DNA of 64,000 nucleotides, from assembly GCA_014549065.1 (NCBI GenBank), contig JACDOX010000018.1:7734151-7798150 (forward strand), given 5' to 3'. Made by a program: the position numbers and the translations under genes. Origin of the DNA: Cardinalis cardinalis (lineage: Eukaryota > Chordata > Aves > Passeriformes > Cardinalidae). Shown here piece after piece: positions 46,011 through 58,807 of this stretch. The stretch's first letter is position 1. Every line of letters begins with the position of its first letter. The notes below the pieces were generated by a model. The model was not told the origin of the DNA, ran no database searches, and was given only the letters and a program-made list of their open reading frames with translations.

Positions 46011-49000
46011 ACCTTCATCTAATGTACTCTTCAACACCTAATCTCAGAGAAACTCAAATAAGTAGTCACAACTTCAGCAAAAAAAGCAAAATTAATCTTT
46101 TGTTTGTATTGTCAGAATTAAAATTTGCTGTTTGCTAAGTTCCTCTCTAAATTTTTCATCTTTGTGCTATTAAATCATAATATAACAATTCCAGTTGGTG
46201 AAAGGTTTACTCCTTTCTTAAATTTTATTTTTTGTTTTCTTCCAATTGCTCAGGTACACAAGGAAAAAGATGTTTCCACCCCTTTGCTTTGAAATTTTAT
46301 TGCAAACTTAAATAATTTTTTTAGGAAAACAGAGGGAGACAACCAGATGATGCAGACAAGAGCACGGTGTAGATGCTTGATGCAAACAACATTCTTCTGA
46401 GAGGTGTTAAATGTGAATTTTGAATTCTCTGCGCTTTATGAGATTTTAAATATGGGGCTGGTCTTTTAAAATAAACTGCTCATTTTCTTTAATTTCAAAA
46501 GAAAGTAACTAAGTTTTGTGTTATCTGAGAATCCCAGGCTAGTCTTTATGAATTAAGTTTTCTNTAAAATTTTTCATAGGGGCAAGACTCCTCTCTCATC
46601 TCTCTAAGTCAAGAACACTAGTATGGAATTAACATGCTTGAATTGTCACATTTGGTGTCAGTTTAGGTTGCACAGGATGGCAGGAATTGCCAATATGACA
46701 CGATGCTCATGCTCTTCTAAAGCAACCATTAGAATGCCAACAGGATACAGCAAATCCTCAGAAATACNAGAAGGCAATAGTCAGGCATATGAATCCTATG
46801 CTTGGGCTTAAATAGTTGTAATAAACTGTAGTAAACTTGCTTAGCCAAACTTAAGACTGCATTAAAAATATTTGATAAGGTAGTGTTTTGTCTTGGCTAA
46901 ATAGAAAGAAGCAATATGTTAAATTAATAGTTAAAACTAATTTTTNGATCCCTAGTAATAAAAATCTATTGGGTAGTACATACCCAAAATTGCCTATTTC
47001 TTAGTATGTCAGAGCTTATCTGGTGTCAGATACATCTACATTATGGACTATTATTGCATGTTAAAGGAAGGACCATATCTTATTTTTGTATGGTTCTTTG
47101 TGGTTCTTGGAGTACACATCCATATTATGTTTTCACAGTTAAGTCAATGAAACTAATGACAGCTGTGGGTTCTAGGCATGAATTGCACATATATAGAGTG
47201 CTAACTGCTGGAGGATCTTGCTTTCAATTTGCAAGGAGAGATCTACAGATGGCTCCCTGTTGGATGTCTTTGCTTCTGCTTCACCAGGAGGGAAACTGCT
47301 TTGAGGAAAACAGCAGCACAGCTCAAGTGTGTATTGTAAGACTTCAAGTGCAAATTAAATTTGCACTGAAAAGAAACCCTTCAAAGAAACCCTGCAACAC
47401 ACTAAGAAAATAATGCATCCACTGTTTGAGTTCACAAATGAGCAAGTAAATGTGGCCCCTTAGCCTCTGTACTTTGTATATCCCAGTTCTTAGACACTCT
47501 GGAAGATTGTCTCTTCTTTTGCTATTTATTCAGACAGATCTTGAATGACAAAGCACACTAAGCTTCTAGTTCCTAAGCAAGACAGTTATTAGTTCAGATA
47601 GTCTAGATTCCTCTTCCCATTTTATGGATTTTAAGTCTGGTGTTACTTGTATTCCATTTCAACAGAGGGGATAGAGATTTTCCTCCCTCTTCCATAGAAA
47701 AATACTATTTATTTTACAATTGTGCACATGCTGCCACACCTCNAAAGGAAAAGCAAGGTTTTTGCAGTGTTCAAAAAATGTTTTTGATTCTTTCTTCCTT
47801 CAGGGATGGGTTTGTTCCAAATCCTTAATGGATATAATAAAACATCCTGCAGGTTTCCATGCTTCAGCTCTGTACAAATACTGCATTTCATTTGTACCCT
47901 GAAGACAGCATTGTTTGCTGGCTACCTGCTTGCTGGTTGTTGTACATCCTAAAATTTTCTTGCTTTAGTTTGAACTCTACTATGGACACATTTAAATCTC
48001 TTTATTCATTTCAGAAACAGATCTANCAGATTGGAAAGCATGTGAAAAATAATAACCATTTCCTTTATAGGTTATGGTTCTTCATACTTACTTTGAATCT
48101 ATAGAGTTAGATGGTTCCCTCTGTTACTTAAAATTCAATGACCCTTTAGATCTCATGATAACATCACTCAAAACAAGAGTAAGAGAAGAAGAATCTATAT
48201 TTAAGAAGGGTCTTATCCTAGCAGTCAGTTTATTATCTTAGAAGAAAATAATTGTTTTCTAGCTTGTCAGAGGTGTTAATTGCAAACTTTATATTTAAAT
48301 TATTATTGGCATGCATTAGTGTGGTACATCTGGTAGAAAAGAGATGATATCATTCTCAGCCATTTCTGTAGCACAATTTTTTCCTAATTACTCTCTCATT
48401 AATCTGAATAGCTAAATAGTTGTTATTCATACCAATAAAAAAGAATCTTGGTTGCTACCCTGGGGAAGTTGTTTTTTTCTTTACATGATCTTTTTTTACT
48501 TAGTATCAACACTAGCACCAAAATTAGTTGCATGCCACTTAAATATGTGTAACCAGCTGTGAATGTATTTTTTTAGTATGCTGCATGAAAAACTTTTTCC
48601 TTTTCTTGAGCTATAGGTGTTAATTGGTATCTTTGTATCTTGCTAATTAAGTCCTAGCAACACCTTTTCCTTCTTCCTTACTCTGAATTTAATGAGCTCC
48701 CTTGTTGTAATAATTTATTAGATAATTAGATAAAACACAACAAAAAGTTTTTTAGAGGAACTTTGGACAAGGAGGTTCAATAGATTTTAGAAAGACAATG
48801 TGCACTCACTAGCTTTTGGCTGATTCAGATTGTAGGTCTTCAGGAATGAACATGAAATACTCTTAAATCATACTCTTCAAGCATAAAGTTATTTTTTCCA
48901 TTCAGTCTCAGTTACAGGTTCCCAGGCTCTCCCTCTTTCCCATTTATTCCCATAATTTCTAAGCATGAACATTCAAAAGCCAGCTTCTTGTAGAACCCAT

Positions 49001-49755
49001 ATTCAACCCTAAGACAGGAAGGTGGCTATGACCCAAAATTGATGGGTTTTTCATAGAATGTGTAGACTGTATGTCTTCTGTCAGCTCAGGATCAGGATGT
49101 TCCTTCTCTGTATAGTTTATCCAAGCAGATTAGTTTTGTGGTGATCATCCACCATACTGGTCAGACATNCTTGGCGACCCCCTTGTGGGCGAAAAGCTCC
49201 TCCTGTCTTTTTCNCCTGTTGGTCTAACCTTTGAGTCTGTTCAAANCAAACCAAACCAAACNGCCAAAGCAACAAGAACAAAAAAGAAATATAAATCACT
49301 TATTTTCTGTTTCAGTGAGAATTGTTTCAGACCCTGATGTGAAAAAAACTGCATAAAATAGAGCAACAAATGATTGTGCCTGAATTAAACAAACAAATAA
49401 ATCTAGTATTACAGTTCACTCTTTATCACATATAATTGATTTATAAGGTGTCTAAAGATTATAAGGAGTTATAGAAAATATTTGAAATAGTATGTTGGCC
49501 TTCCAAAGGTTCAAAGAAATTTAGAAATGCGTACATATAACAACATTTATTTATAAAAATTCAATTATTATCTTCTCATTTTAAATGTGGTGATTTCTCA
49601 CCATGTCTTATATGTGATAGCACATATAAGAGAGAAAAAAAAAAAGAACAAGAAAAAAAGCAAATTAAAATCTTAGAAAGACTGCATTAATTGAAACTCC
49701 CCAAACTGCAGTAAGGCCACTTTGAGAAAAATATGTGCCAAGCATGGTTATTTTC
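46011..49755. other. AT-rich non-coding stretch
   Basis: No recognisable gene or repeat. The plus-strand open frame at 47006-47413 (135 codons) has Cys/Leu/His-rich composition and no family resemblance. A short CAAAC-type tract lies near 49245-49260. Confidence 0.5.
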
Positions 49756-50600
49756 CAAGTTCCAGGGATGCTTTCAACTGGACAAGGTTGCTCAAAGTCC
49801 CATCCAGCTTGTCCTGTTCAGGGTTGGGGATGGTGAATCCAAAAATTCTCTAGGTGACTTGTTTCAATGCCTCACCACCTTCACAGTACAGAACTTCTTC
49901 CTAATATCTAAACTAAATCCACCTTTATTTCAGTTTAAAGCCATTCCCCTTTGTCCTATCACTGCATNCCCTTATAAAATGTACCATTCCTTCTCTCTTG
50001 AAGGCCCCCTTTAGTTACTGGGAGGCTGCTAAGAGGTCTCCACAGAGACATCTCTTTTCCAGGCTGTATAACCCCAAGTGTCTCAGCTTGACTTCCTAGA
50101 AGTAATGCTCAGCCCCCTGATTGTCTTCATGGCCCTCCTCTGGACTCATTCCATTTGGTCCATGTCCTTATGCTGGGGGCCACANAGCTGGACACAACAC
50201 CCCAGGCAGGGTTTCATGACAGCAGAGTAGAGGAGCTGAGACTTCTCTCAAACTCTAGGTCATGCTGCTCTGGATGCAGACCAAGTTGGTTTTCTGGGCT
50301 GCAAATATACACTTCTATCCCATGTTGATCTCTCTGTCCACCAATACCACCAATTCTTTCTCCCCAGGGCTCAATCCATTCTTTTCCCAGCCTGTATTTG
50401 TGCTCGGGATTGCCCTGACACAGGTAAAGGATCTTGCACTTGGCTTTGTTGGACTTCCTGTGTTTTGCACAAACTCACCTCTCAAGNTCCCTCTGGGTGA
50501 TATTCAGTCCTTCCAGATTGTGAATTGCACCACACACCTTGGGACTGCCAGAAAACTTGCTGAGGTGCATTCAGTGCCCAGGGATATAGAGGATGACCAA
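49756..50600 (-). mobile_element. CR1 LINE, 5'-truncated (minus strand)
   Basis: About 845 bases. From left to right it shows the reversed CR1 end: 'gacaaggttgctcaaagtcc', 'ttcaatgcctcaccaccttc', 'cttcttcctaatatctaaac', 'tggccctcctctggactcat' and 'gatcttgcacttggctttgt'. The terminal octamer repeat is not obvious, so a little of the 3' end is lost or diverged. Frames are broken. Its subfamily seems different from the 6.2-kb copy. Confidence 0.9.
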
Positions 50601-51837
50601 ACAGTTCTCCATTCCTTAAGAAATAAGGTGAACACAGTAGAGTTTCTTTCTTCTTCAACTACTTAGAAAGCATTTTAATATTTTATGCAGTGACAAGGAA
50701 TTGTAAGATAATCTTTAAGGCATTATGTTTATTACCTTCTTCTATCTATTATTGTTGATTAGTTTTGTTTGTATTTGTTGATTTTTAAGTTTATTTATAA
50801 ACAGGCATTTAGGAAGCAATCAGTGTCTAGACACCTTTGGTTGCTGTTAGGGTTTGTATCTTAACATAGATTCATCCCACACATATCCAAAAAAACATTC
50901 GGAGTCTTTTGCTCTTCTCTAGCTTGGACTACTTTCTAGAATTTTCAGAAGGCTTACTTGATTCAGTAAGTCTCTTAAGACTGCTCTATCACATGTGTTC
51001 CACATTATGAGGTACACATTTGCAAAAGATTGTCCACTTTTGTTCTTTTTTGAGATTTTATTCTCAGACTTCCTGATTTTCCATATTTCTTAGAGTGTCA
51101 CTTTTTAAGCATTTTTACAGTCTATGTGAACAACAGTAGTACAATTTAATCTGCTCTACATGATTTTGTGAATGCAAAACTAGTCTATCTATTCTCTAAG
51201 TCTCTATAAGATTATTAGTTTATGTTGCAATTGATGTATTAGTACGTTAAGCATGAAATTTGCTCACATGTTTATTTGCAGCTTCTTTCTCCGGCCTTCA
51301 TGACTATTACGTGTTTAGTTTTACTTTCAGGTTTTAATGCAAATTGCTTTATTAGGAACTAGCAGAAAATATTTTGTTTAGTGCTTAGGCTGAAAGTACT
51401 GCTGCTTTCTTATATATGACATCCTCAGTATTAGCATAAATTTGAATTTAAATGCAAAAAAAAAAAGTTAAGATTCAGATCCGTTTCGCTCAACTTTGCT
51501 AAATTAATAGTAGATAACTAATTCAAGATTTAAACCAATCTAATTAGTAATTTGTGGATGTCTTGAACTAATATTTAGGAAATATCTTTCAGTCCTATAT
51601 CCTGTGTCATTTATTTGTTTGCTTGCTTATGACTGTCTTTCCAAAAAGGTTTGCATGCCTTTACTGGATCTAATATCTGCACCTACAGTTACTGGCACAG
51701 ATAAGATTTAATTCCTCACCATCCCATTAGTATCCCTTCTAGAGAACCAATTGCCTACTCTGCAGGAGACTGCCAATAGTAGAAAATTATCATATNATCT
51801 CTTAGGAGATGCAGAAGTTTGAAACATACAATATGCT
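50601..51837. other. Spacer between CR1 copies
   Basis: AT-rich non-coding sequence with an A10 run near 51457-51467; nothing else recognised. Confidence 0.5.
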
Positions 51838-52508
51838 GAAAGAAACAAATGTGCATGCAGCCCAGAAAGTCAACCTTGTCTTGGGCTACATAAAAAAGAA
51901 TTGTGGCCAGAAGTGAAGCAATTTCTGTTGCTCTTGTCTGCTCTGCTGAGTCTCCACCTGGAGTATTGCATCCATCTCTGGGGTCCCCAGTGCTGGAAAG
52001 TTCTGGGCTTGTTATAGTGAGTCCCAAGGAGGGCCATGAAAATGATCAGAAGGCTGATCAGAATGCTAATGATCAGAAGGCCATGTAAAAAGGATGAGAG
52101 TTGGGGTTAAATATGGAGAAGAGAAGGCTCTGGAAGACCTTGTTTTTGCCTTTCAATGTATAAAAAGGGGCTTATAAGAAAGATGGAGAGAGATACTTTT
52201 CCAGGCCCTACAGCAATAGAAAGGATTATTGGTTTTAAACTTGAAGATGATGGGTTAAAATTAGGTATAAGGAAGAAATTCTTCATGGTTAGGGTGGTGA
52301 GGCACAGGGACATGCTGCCCAGAGAAGCTCTGGATTCCTCGTCGCTGGCAGTGTTTCAGATAAAGTTGGATGAGGCTTTGGGCAACTTGATCAAGTGAAA
52401 GATCAAGGCTTTGGGCAACTTGATCAAGTCTCTGCACATGGCAGAAGGGGCATAAGGATTTGACCTTTGAAGGTATCTCCCAGCTGTAGCTTTTCTATGA
52501 TGAGTCTG
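51838..52508 (+). mobile_element. CR1 LINE, 3' portion with internal tandem duplications
   Basis: Plus-strand CR1 covering the RT C-terminus ('gcagcccagaaagtcaacct', 'gagtattgcatccatctctg', 'ggcttataagaaagatggag', 'gaagaaattcttcatggtta') to the 3' end near 52508. It contains a 33-base tandem duplication near the 3' end and a smaller repeated gatcagaaggc motif near 52043-52083. It is inactive. Confidence 0.9.
52373..52429. repeat. 33-bp tandem duplication inside CR1
   Basis: A 24-base sequence beginning aggctttgggcaacttgatc occurs at 52373-52396 and again, identical, at 52406-52429. The offset is 33 bases. Confidence 0.95.
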
Positions 52509-52771
52509 AAATTGCGGTTTGTCCCAGTTTTCTTATCTGTAAAAAATTAAATATTTTTGATACTGTTATGTTGGTGATCTCATCCTTGGATGTTATAACT
52601 AGTATGGTTGCCTAGGTTACTGGCCTTAAAAAATTTTGCTCTCCGGAAGGTTTCCCAGTGTTCCCCCTCAACTTCATACAAAATTGAGTCACTTTTCAAG
52701 TAACTCCCCCTTACCCACTCATGATATTCAGCTTTTCCTTGTGATGCTAACAACTACCTCTGGATGTTTTT

Positions 52772-52885
52772 TAGAATCCCAGAATCCTTTAGGTTGGAAA
52801 AGACCTTTAAGATNGTGTCCAACCACAAGCCTAAAACTGCCAAGTTCCACTATGCCACATGACCATCCACCAATTTATGTTCAGT
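52772..52885 (-). mobile_element. CR1 LINE 3'-end fragment
   Basis: Reverse-oriented terminal CR1 sequence: 'gaatcccagaatcctttagg', 'ttggaaaagacctttaagat', then 'gtgtccaaccacaagcctaa'. Only about 110 bases are kept. Confidence 0.85.
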
Positions 52886-55800
52886 ATTTCNTCACATCTT
52901 GCTTCACAGAGCAATCTAAGGCCAGGGATGAGTCAGCAGTCTAGTCATATTTTCCCAAATATCCTTGTGACTTACAGTTGCTATAGCAGAAGTCTGAAAA
53001 AAAACTGTGTGTCATAGTCACCTCTGAGTGCTTGTAAGGCTGGGGTTGTGTAGATACTTGTAGTATCAGTGTTTGTTCTTTGGTCTAGCCACAAATCCTA
53101 ACCTTCATGGCCATTTGGTTTGGGTTTGACTTTTTGACTGCAAAAGTAACCTCTAACTTAACTTTCCTGTGTTATGTGAAGGAAAAAAAGTTAGATTATT
53201 TCAATTCCACTTTTCCTGTGCTTGAAAATGGATGGTGTTTCTCAAAGCTCTGAAGTATCAGCTTGACATGATCAGTGCTGTATTTGAGGCTTACATAAAT
53301 GCTGCACAGATCTGTATTACTTTATTTGTTTGACTCAGAAAGACAGCCTTTGACTCATCAAACGCAAAGACTGAGCTTATTCTCTGTGTTTGCTAAAGCA
53401 TTGTCATGTTCCTTAGATTCATGGTGCTTTTTATTAACTTCTATCTGCTCAGATATAGCCAAAATAGTTGATGTCACAGTTATAAGTCTGCCAAAGTAAC
53501 AGTCCCTGTGATGCATTATGTTTATAGAAAGATATCTGAATGCATTAAAACAGTAAAGAAGTTAATAAAATGCTGTTAAGAGTTGTGGTAGATAAACTAG
53601 AGTTTTAAACGAGAAAAATAGATTTTTAAAAAATACCACCCTACCCCCTAACTTGTCCCAACTAAAAAAAAACCAAAAGAAACCCACCCAAAATCAATAA
53701 AACCCTACAAAACCACAGTTTCACTCTAACCAATACAAATAAAAAAGTAAGGTTAGAACCTTACCAATAGTGGCTTGAAATCTTAAATTTGTCTTTTTCC
53801 TGTGCTTTTTTCTTTATTATTTTCATTGTCATATTTTTCTTAGTATTGCAAATATTTTGTACCATTTTCAGTTTTCATTAAAATACAAAGATTGCTTTGA
53901 GAATAATCTAATTTTTGTACAATTTTTTCATTTAAATTTTTTTTTCACTGAAAGGAATTTATTCTGAGACACTTTTTGAGGATACTTCTCCATTATTTTG
54001 TGGGGAATTATAACATGATAAATTAGGTTTTAAAAATACAGAATCTTATTCCAACAACAAAGAACATGACCAGAACAAGCACTGATAGCTGAAAACAGTC
54101 ACTAGCAACACAGCAGTAAGAGAGTCATGAGAACAGAAAGGTGCATGCATGCATACATNTGTGATAGATACGATTATATGGTGAAATGTCCTAAAATTAT
54201 TTTCTTACTATTATATTTTTAGGATAGTTTGAATATGTACTTAGATTTCTATAGGGTTTATGGTGGTTTTTTGTGTTCCATTTTTTTTTTTTTTTTTNAC
54301 AATATAAAAGTAAGTCCTGGTTCCGCAATCATGTACAATAGCAGGTGATCTTGTAAACATCCACAGGATTAGCCACATGAATAAAAGATGTTCGGTCTGG
54401 ATCTGTAAAAAATATTAGTGTAAGAAGAGGTTCTAGAGAGATTTCCATATAGGTCATTTGTTCATAGAGGCAGTATTTTACCTTTAAGTGTCTTTATATG
54501 TGCTTTATATATATGCTTATCATGCTACTGGACAGTATGAATTATGAGAGGAATGTTATTTTGGAGAAGAAAACTTGTTATCTTTATAGCTCTGTAATTG
54601 TAGTGATAACTGCAGTTTGTATTGAGAATTCAGAAATTGTTGTGTTTGATATTTCTAATAATTAGAGCTACATAACACAATAAAAATGCTATTTCTTCTA
54701 TGATTTATTTGCATTATTATGTACTGTGATACTCTCCCTACCCCTTAAAAATTACATTTGATACTGAAAACTTAGCATATATTTTTGTGCTAGATTGCAA
54801 ACTTCATTTTGAATTCTTGCTTCAGTTTATTCTGTACCTGAATATTGGACTAAAATAAATAAATACAAAATAGATGAGAGAAATCTTACAATAGAAAAGT
54901 AAGAAATGAATAAAGAAAGGATTATGGGCTCTCACCTAACAATTTTGCTTGGCTAAATAAAAAAAGAAATTCGGGCTGGAGCATAATCACGATTCCACAT
55001 TATAGCATTGCTTCAAACATAGTTTAAACACATAACCAAAAAAGCAGGATTAAAGTAGTAGAAATTAAAGTTTACTATTTAGTTGTGGAATTTGTTTATT
55101 TCCTCTGTCTTTTATTGGAGGTGTGAGTGGTGGAGGCTTATGATATTTATGAAGGCACATAGAGTGATATTAGTTGAGCTGAAAGGTTATGGTATCATGG
55201 GTGAGTGCCCAGTATGCTTCACAGCCATCTCACTGAGCACCACTTGCTCTTTAGATTTGTTACTGTTCATTACTTCAGTTTCTCTCACAAGCTTCTGCCC
55301 CACCAGTTGTTTATTTTTCTTCTTGAATAGAGGTTTTCCTTTGTTCTGTCTCATAAANTTTTTCTTTCTACTTCCTTAAGCTCTACTATTAATAATGTGT
55401 CATTTTGCNCCTAAGTTCTCATTTCCTCTGGATTTCTTCTGCTCAAACTCCTTCAAGTCCATCTTTCTCCTTACTCAGCTCCAGCCATGGTGAAAAATTA
55501 GAAAGAGGCAGTTACTTTGACTCTGTTCCTTTTTTTTTTAGTGAACCTGACAAAGATTTTGCTATTTGAAGACTAATTTCATTCCTATGGCCAGGGCTAA
55601 CAGATGCTGGCAGTAGTTCCAGTTAAGAGGAAGAGTCTGGAAATTTTGAGAGGGGAAGATTTTACTAAGAGACTTTAAAAAATCTGTAAGTGTTAAAAAT
55701 AAATAACTACTGCCACAAAACTTGAGAATCTTTTCTGATTTTTTTTTTTCTATCCTCAACTCAAACACTGGACTGTTAGCCAGCAAATCTATTGAGGCAT

Positions 55801-58256
55801 TTTATATGATGGATAAAATTTGTAGGCTCTGTAAGCAATGAAGTCTCAGTTAAAAAATGAACTAAAATGCTTCATTGTAATAATGTTTTATATTAAAAAT
55901 AATTAATGGAACTATTAATTTTTGATAAATAGAAAATATATTGTAATAAGTAAAAAGATGAAATGTTTTTGTCCTGCATTTTTTCTTTTTAAAAAGATTT
56001 TGCCTTGCACCTAGGTTACATATAATCTGAAACATAGCATTGTTACTTTAATTTATCTTTAAATATTTAAGAATTTAGACTACATAAATATTTCTAGGGG
56101 TGTTTTTGTTGGGTCTTTTAAATTTTTCTTTTTGGGCCAAGGAGAAAAATTAAATTATTTTAGACAGTTCAGATTTCAAGCCACTGAACAAATTAAAAAG
56201 AAAAACACAGACTTGGTCTAATACAGAAGTAAATTTAATCCATCCCCTCCTTTTTTATTTCTTCTTCAATATAGACATTTTTAAAAAGCTTAGCAAAATT
56301 GTTACACAGTCTTTAACTATCATCTATTTCGTTCACTTCATTTGCNTCCATATACAGAGACTTAGCTGAAATGTTACCACAAACTGTCTATTTATCCCCT
56401 CCTTCCAGTTCAGTAGTCAACAGATTACAAAGAAAAAATAACATCTTCATGTTTGAATTATTAATAAACAGTATATATACTCTATTTTGTACAGTTTTTT
56501 GTTTTTCAGAGACTTAGTCTTTGGCACATGTGTATTGGAAAAATTGTTTCAGATTTTATGTCCTTTGCACACCATACTAATATTATTAAAAGCACTTATT
56601 ATCCTGGGTAGAATGCCATGGCTTGTTAGACCTTTTAATCATCTAGTGTAAGTAATGTTACAGACAAAAAGCAGACAATACTATATTGTNAAATCTAACA
56701 TCTGATACTTACTTCAGAAGACACTTACTACCAAACTATTTTTTGATATCTCTGTCACATCTCTTNTCCTAGCCACAAGAAAAAAAACAGTATTTTTAAA
56801 ATCAAGCCGTTTATATTATCTGTCTGCATATTCTCCCTACAGAGTGCTGCTAGAAATTAGCTTACTGTGTCTAGCCCCTAGAGACAACCAGCAGGCAGTT
56901 TTGCCTTAACTGTTTTTAATGTGTGTAAATACTCCCCAGTTACTCATTGGACCATGTGGAATTTTTATTGCCCCTAGGAAGATACTGCACAGCAAAAAGC
57001 CCAGCACCAGATTTGTCTGGGAGTGGAAGCTTTCCTCCCACAGGCATTAGCCTGTGCACTTGGTGCAGTTAACCCACATTTTGTGATTGAAAAGCAGCAG
57101 TGCTTGTTTGGGATTGCATCACCACGAACCCACACCATACCACAGCATTCAGCCCCACCCTTGAGACTAAATGGNTGTTCAGACCATCAGTGACTGTCAT
57201 GATATATAATTTTTGAAAGATGGTACTTTAAAATGGTTAGTCTCTGGGCTATTGCAAAGTTCATGATATAATTTNACATTATTAGTTGTCCTTGAATAGC
57301 TGCTGATAGAAATGAGATGGGAAATAGAGTCCTTTTCACTGGTGATTATTTCAATTCCCCGATGATTTGTACTGGGATGTTCTGTGAACTGTGGTACACA
57401 AAGCAAGCTATTGAAATTCTGGTTACTAAATCCTTCCTTTCCTCTTGACATTGTGCACCAGGATTGCATATTGTAGAAGAGAAAGTATTACTGAAAGTTT
57501 ATCAGGTTAGATGAAGGGATTTTTTCCTAAACTGAACAGTTTTACAGACTTTTCTCATGAATGAATAAAGGTACGGAAGTTTTAGATCAAAGACCAAACA
57601 AAAGCTTCTTGTGACTGATTTATTTTTTTCTGTACTGAAATGAAGGCTTTGACAAAATAATGTTACTTCTTTCCCTTTCCCCCAACTTGCCAGAGACTGT
57701 CCAACTCTTCCTAAATAGTTTCAAGGGTAACAGCAGAAATTCATTCAATTTTTATTTCATGTTGTCTTGTACATATATTCAGATATGATGGTTTTACCTT
57801 CAAGATAAAGCACATTAAAACATATCTACTTACTTTTATCTTACGTGATCAGCAGTTCCCATATTTAAATAGTTCAGCGCACCATTGGGTGACCAGAATA
57901 ATGAAAATCCTCTNATGAGTTTTTTTCTCTTCTCCAGGTTAACAAAAATATATTTCAATGAAGTGTGAAGTAGAAGCTTGCTCCTTTAGCTGGATGAATA
58001 CTGTATGAAAATACTTATAAGCCTCTCTCATGGTGAACCACTCAGACTTTATCTGAATATCTTGCCAAAGAGATGTCAGATCATGATCTGCAGCAATTTC
58101 AGGCAATAGAAAAGAAATAAAAAATATTTTCCCTAGTTAACTGCAACATCCCATTTTAATTTTGCATGGCTTTGACATGAAAAAAAATAGAAAAAAGAAA
58201 GGTAGAGTTTCTGCACAAACAGCATTCATACCAATTAAACTATGATTTAATCTTAC
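52886..58256. other. Long AT-rich non-coding stretch
   Basis: Contains an A/C-rich low-complexity segment around 53.62-53.74 kb and a poly-T run at 54281-54297. No gene or named repeat is recognised. Minus-strand open frames near 57.2-57.5 kb could not be assigned. Confidence 0.5.
54281..54297. repeat. Poly-T run
   Basis: Seventeen consecutive T followed by an N. Confidence 0.9.
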
Positions 58257-58378
58257 CCCACCAGGCATTTCATCATCTAACATCTCAAGCACTGTATTGG
58301 GAGAGGTGAGATATGGTTGGGAGGGATAAGAGTTGATTTTTAGAACTTTCAAGATAGATAATTTTAATTCTTCATTTA
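58257..58378 (-). CDS. Candidate host exon B (unidentified gene)
   Basis: Minus strand. A pyrimidine-rich stretch ending ctattccctgtag (a strong 3' splice-site shape) is followed by 122 bases that are open in one frame (two bases plus 40 codons, including NEELKLSILKVLKI and VLEMLDDEMPGG). A consensus-like 5' splice site, gtaaga, follows. Composition is more protein-like than most chance frames here. I do not recognise the protein, and no partner exons could be joined with confidence. Chance co-occurrence of splice-like signals is common in 64 kb, so this is only a candidate. Confidence 0.3.
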
Positions 58379-58619
58379 CTACAGGGAATAGAGAAGGCAC
58401 AATTATTTCTGAATAAAATAAAGGTAATAAACCAATTGAATGAAAAGTAACATCAGTACATAAAAAACCAACTAAAAAAACCAAGCCAAAACCCCCACCA
58501 AATCAAACCCATAAAAAACACTGCCCTATTTCTTGTTTGAAATACTGCAGGTATTTACTTTCAGCACAAAAATGTTTTGTATGTTTGCTGTAGGGCATGT
58601 ATTTATGGTTGACTAAAAT

Positions 58620-58807
58620 TCAGTCATCTAAAAGTTCTAAGACACTATTTTGGTTTTGGTGTTTCTTTATTGACACATTCTCTTCTGTGTAAGTCTTGCA
58701 GATTTGAATCTCAAACAACCATATATAATCTATTTCACGTCCTACATAGGAAATTTCTCTGAAAACATATTTGATGAATATATTTGATTTAGTGCTTTGC
58801 TCTGTAA
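58620..58807 (-). CDS. Candidate terminal exon A (unidentified gene)
   Basis: Minus strand. A strong acceptor-like tract, ttttcttcctctccttgcag, is followed by two bases and 62 open codons ending in TGA. The translated segment includes KYVFREISYVGREIDYIW and ends NSVLELLDD. It enters in the same phase as candidate exon B, and its last residues resemble the VLEMLDDE stretch of exon B. That could mean alternative or duplicated exons, or coincidence. The product is not recognised. No polyadenylation signal was confirmed directly downstream. Confidence 0.3.

Noticed and set aside
47006..47413. Plus-strand open frame of 135 codons
   Set aside because: Cys/His/Leu-rich composition typical of chance frames, no recognisable domain, and no flanking signals.
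57197..57469. Minus-strand frame of 90 codons with superficially protein-like composition
   Set aside because: A second frame over the same bases looks equally protein-like, and no good acceptor sits in phase, so composition alone is not evidence here.
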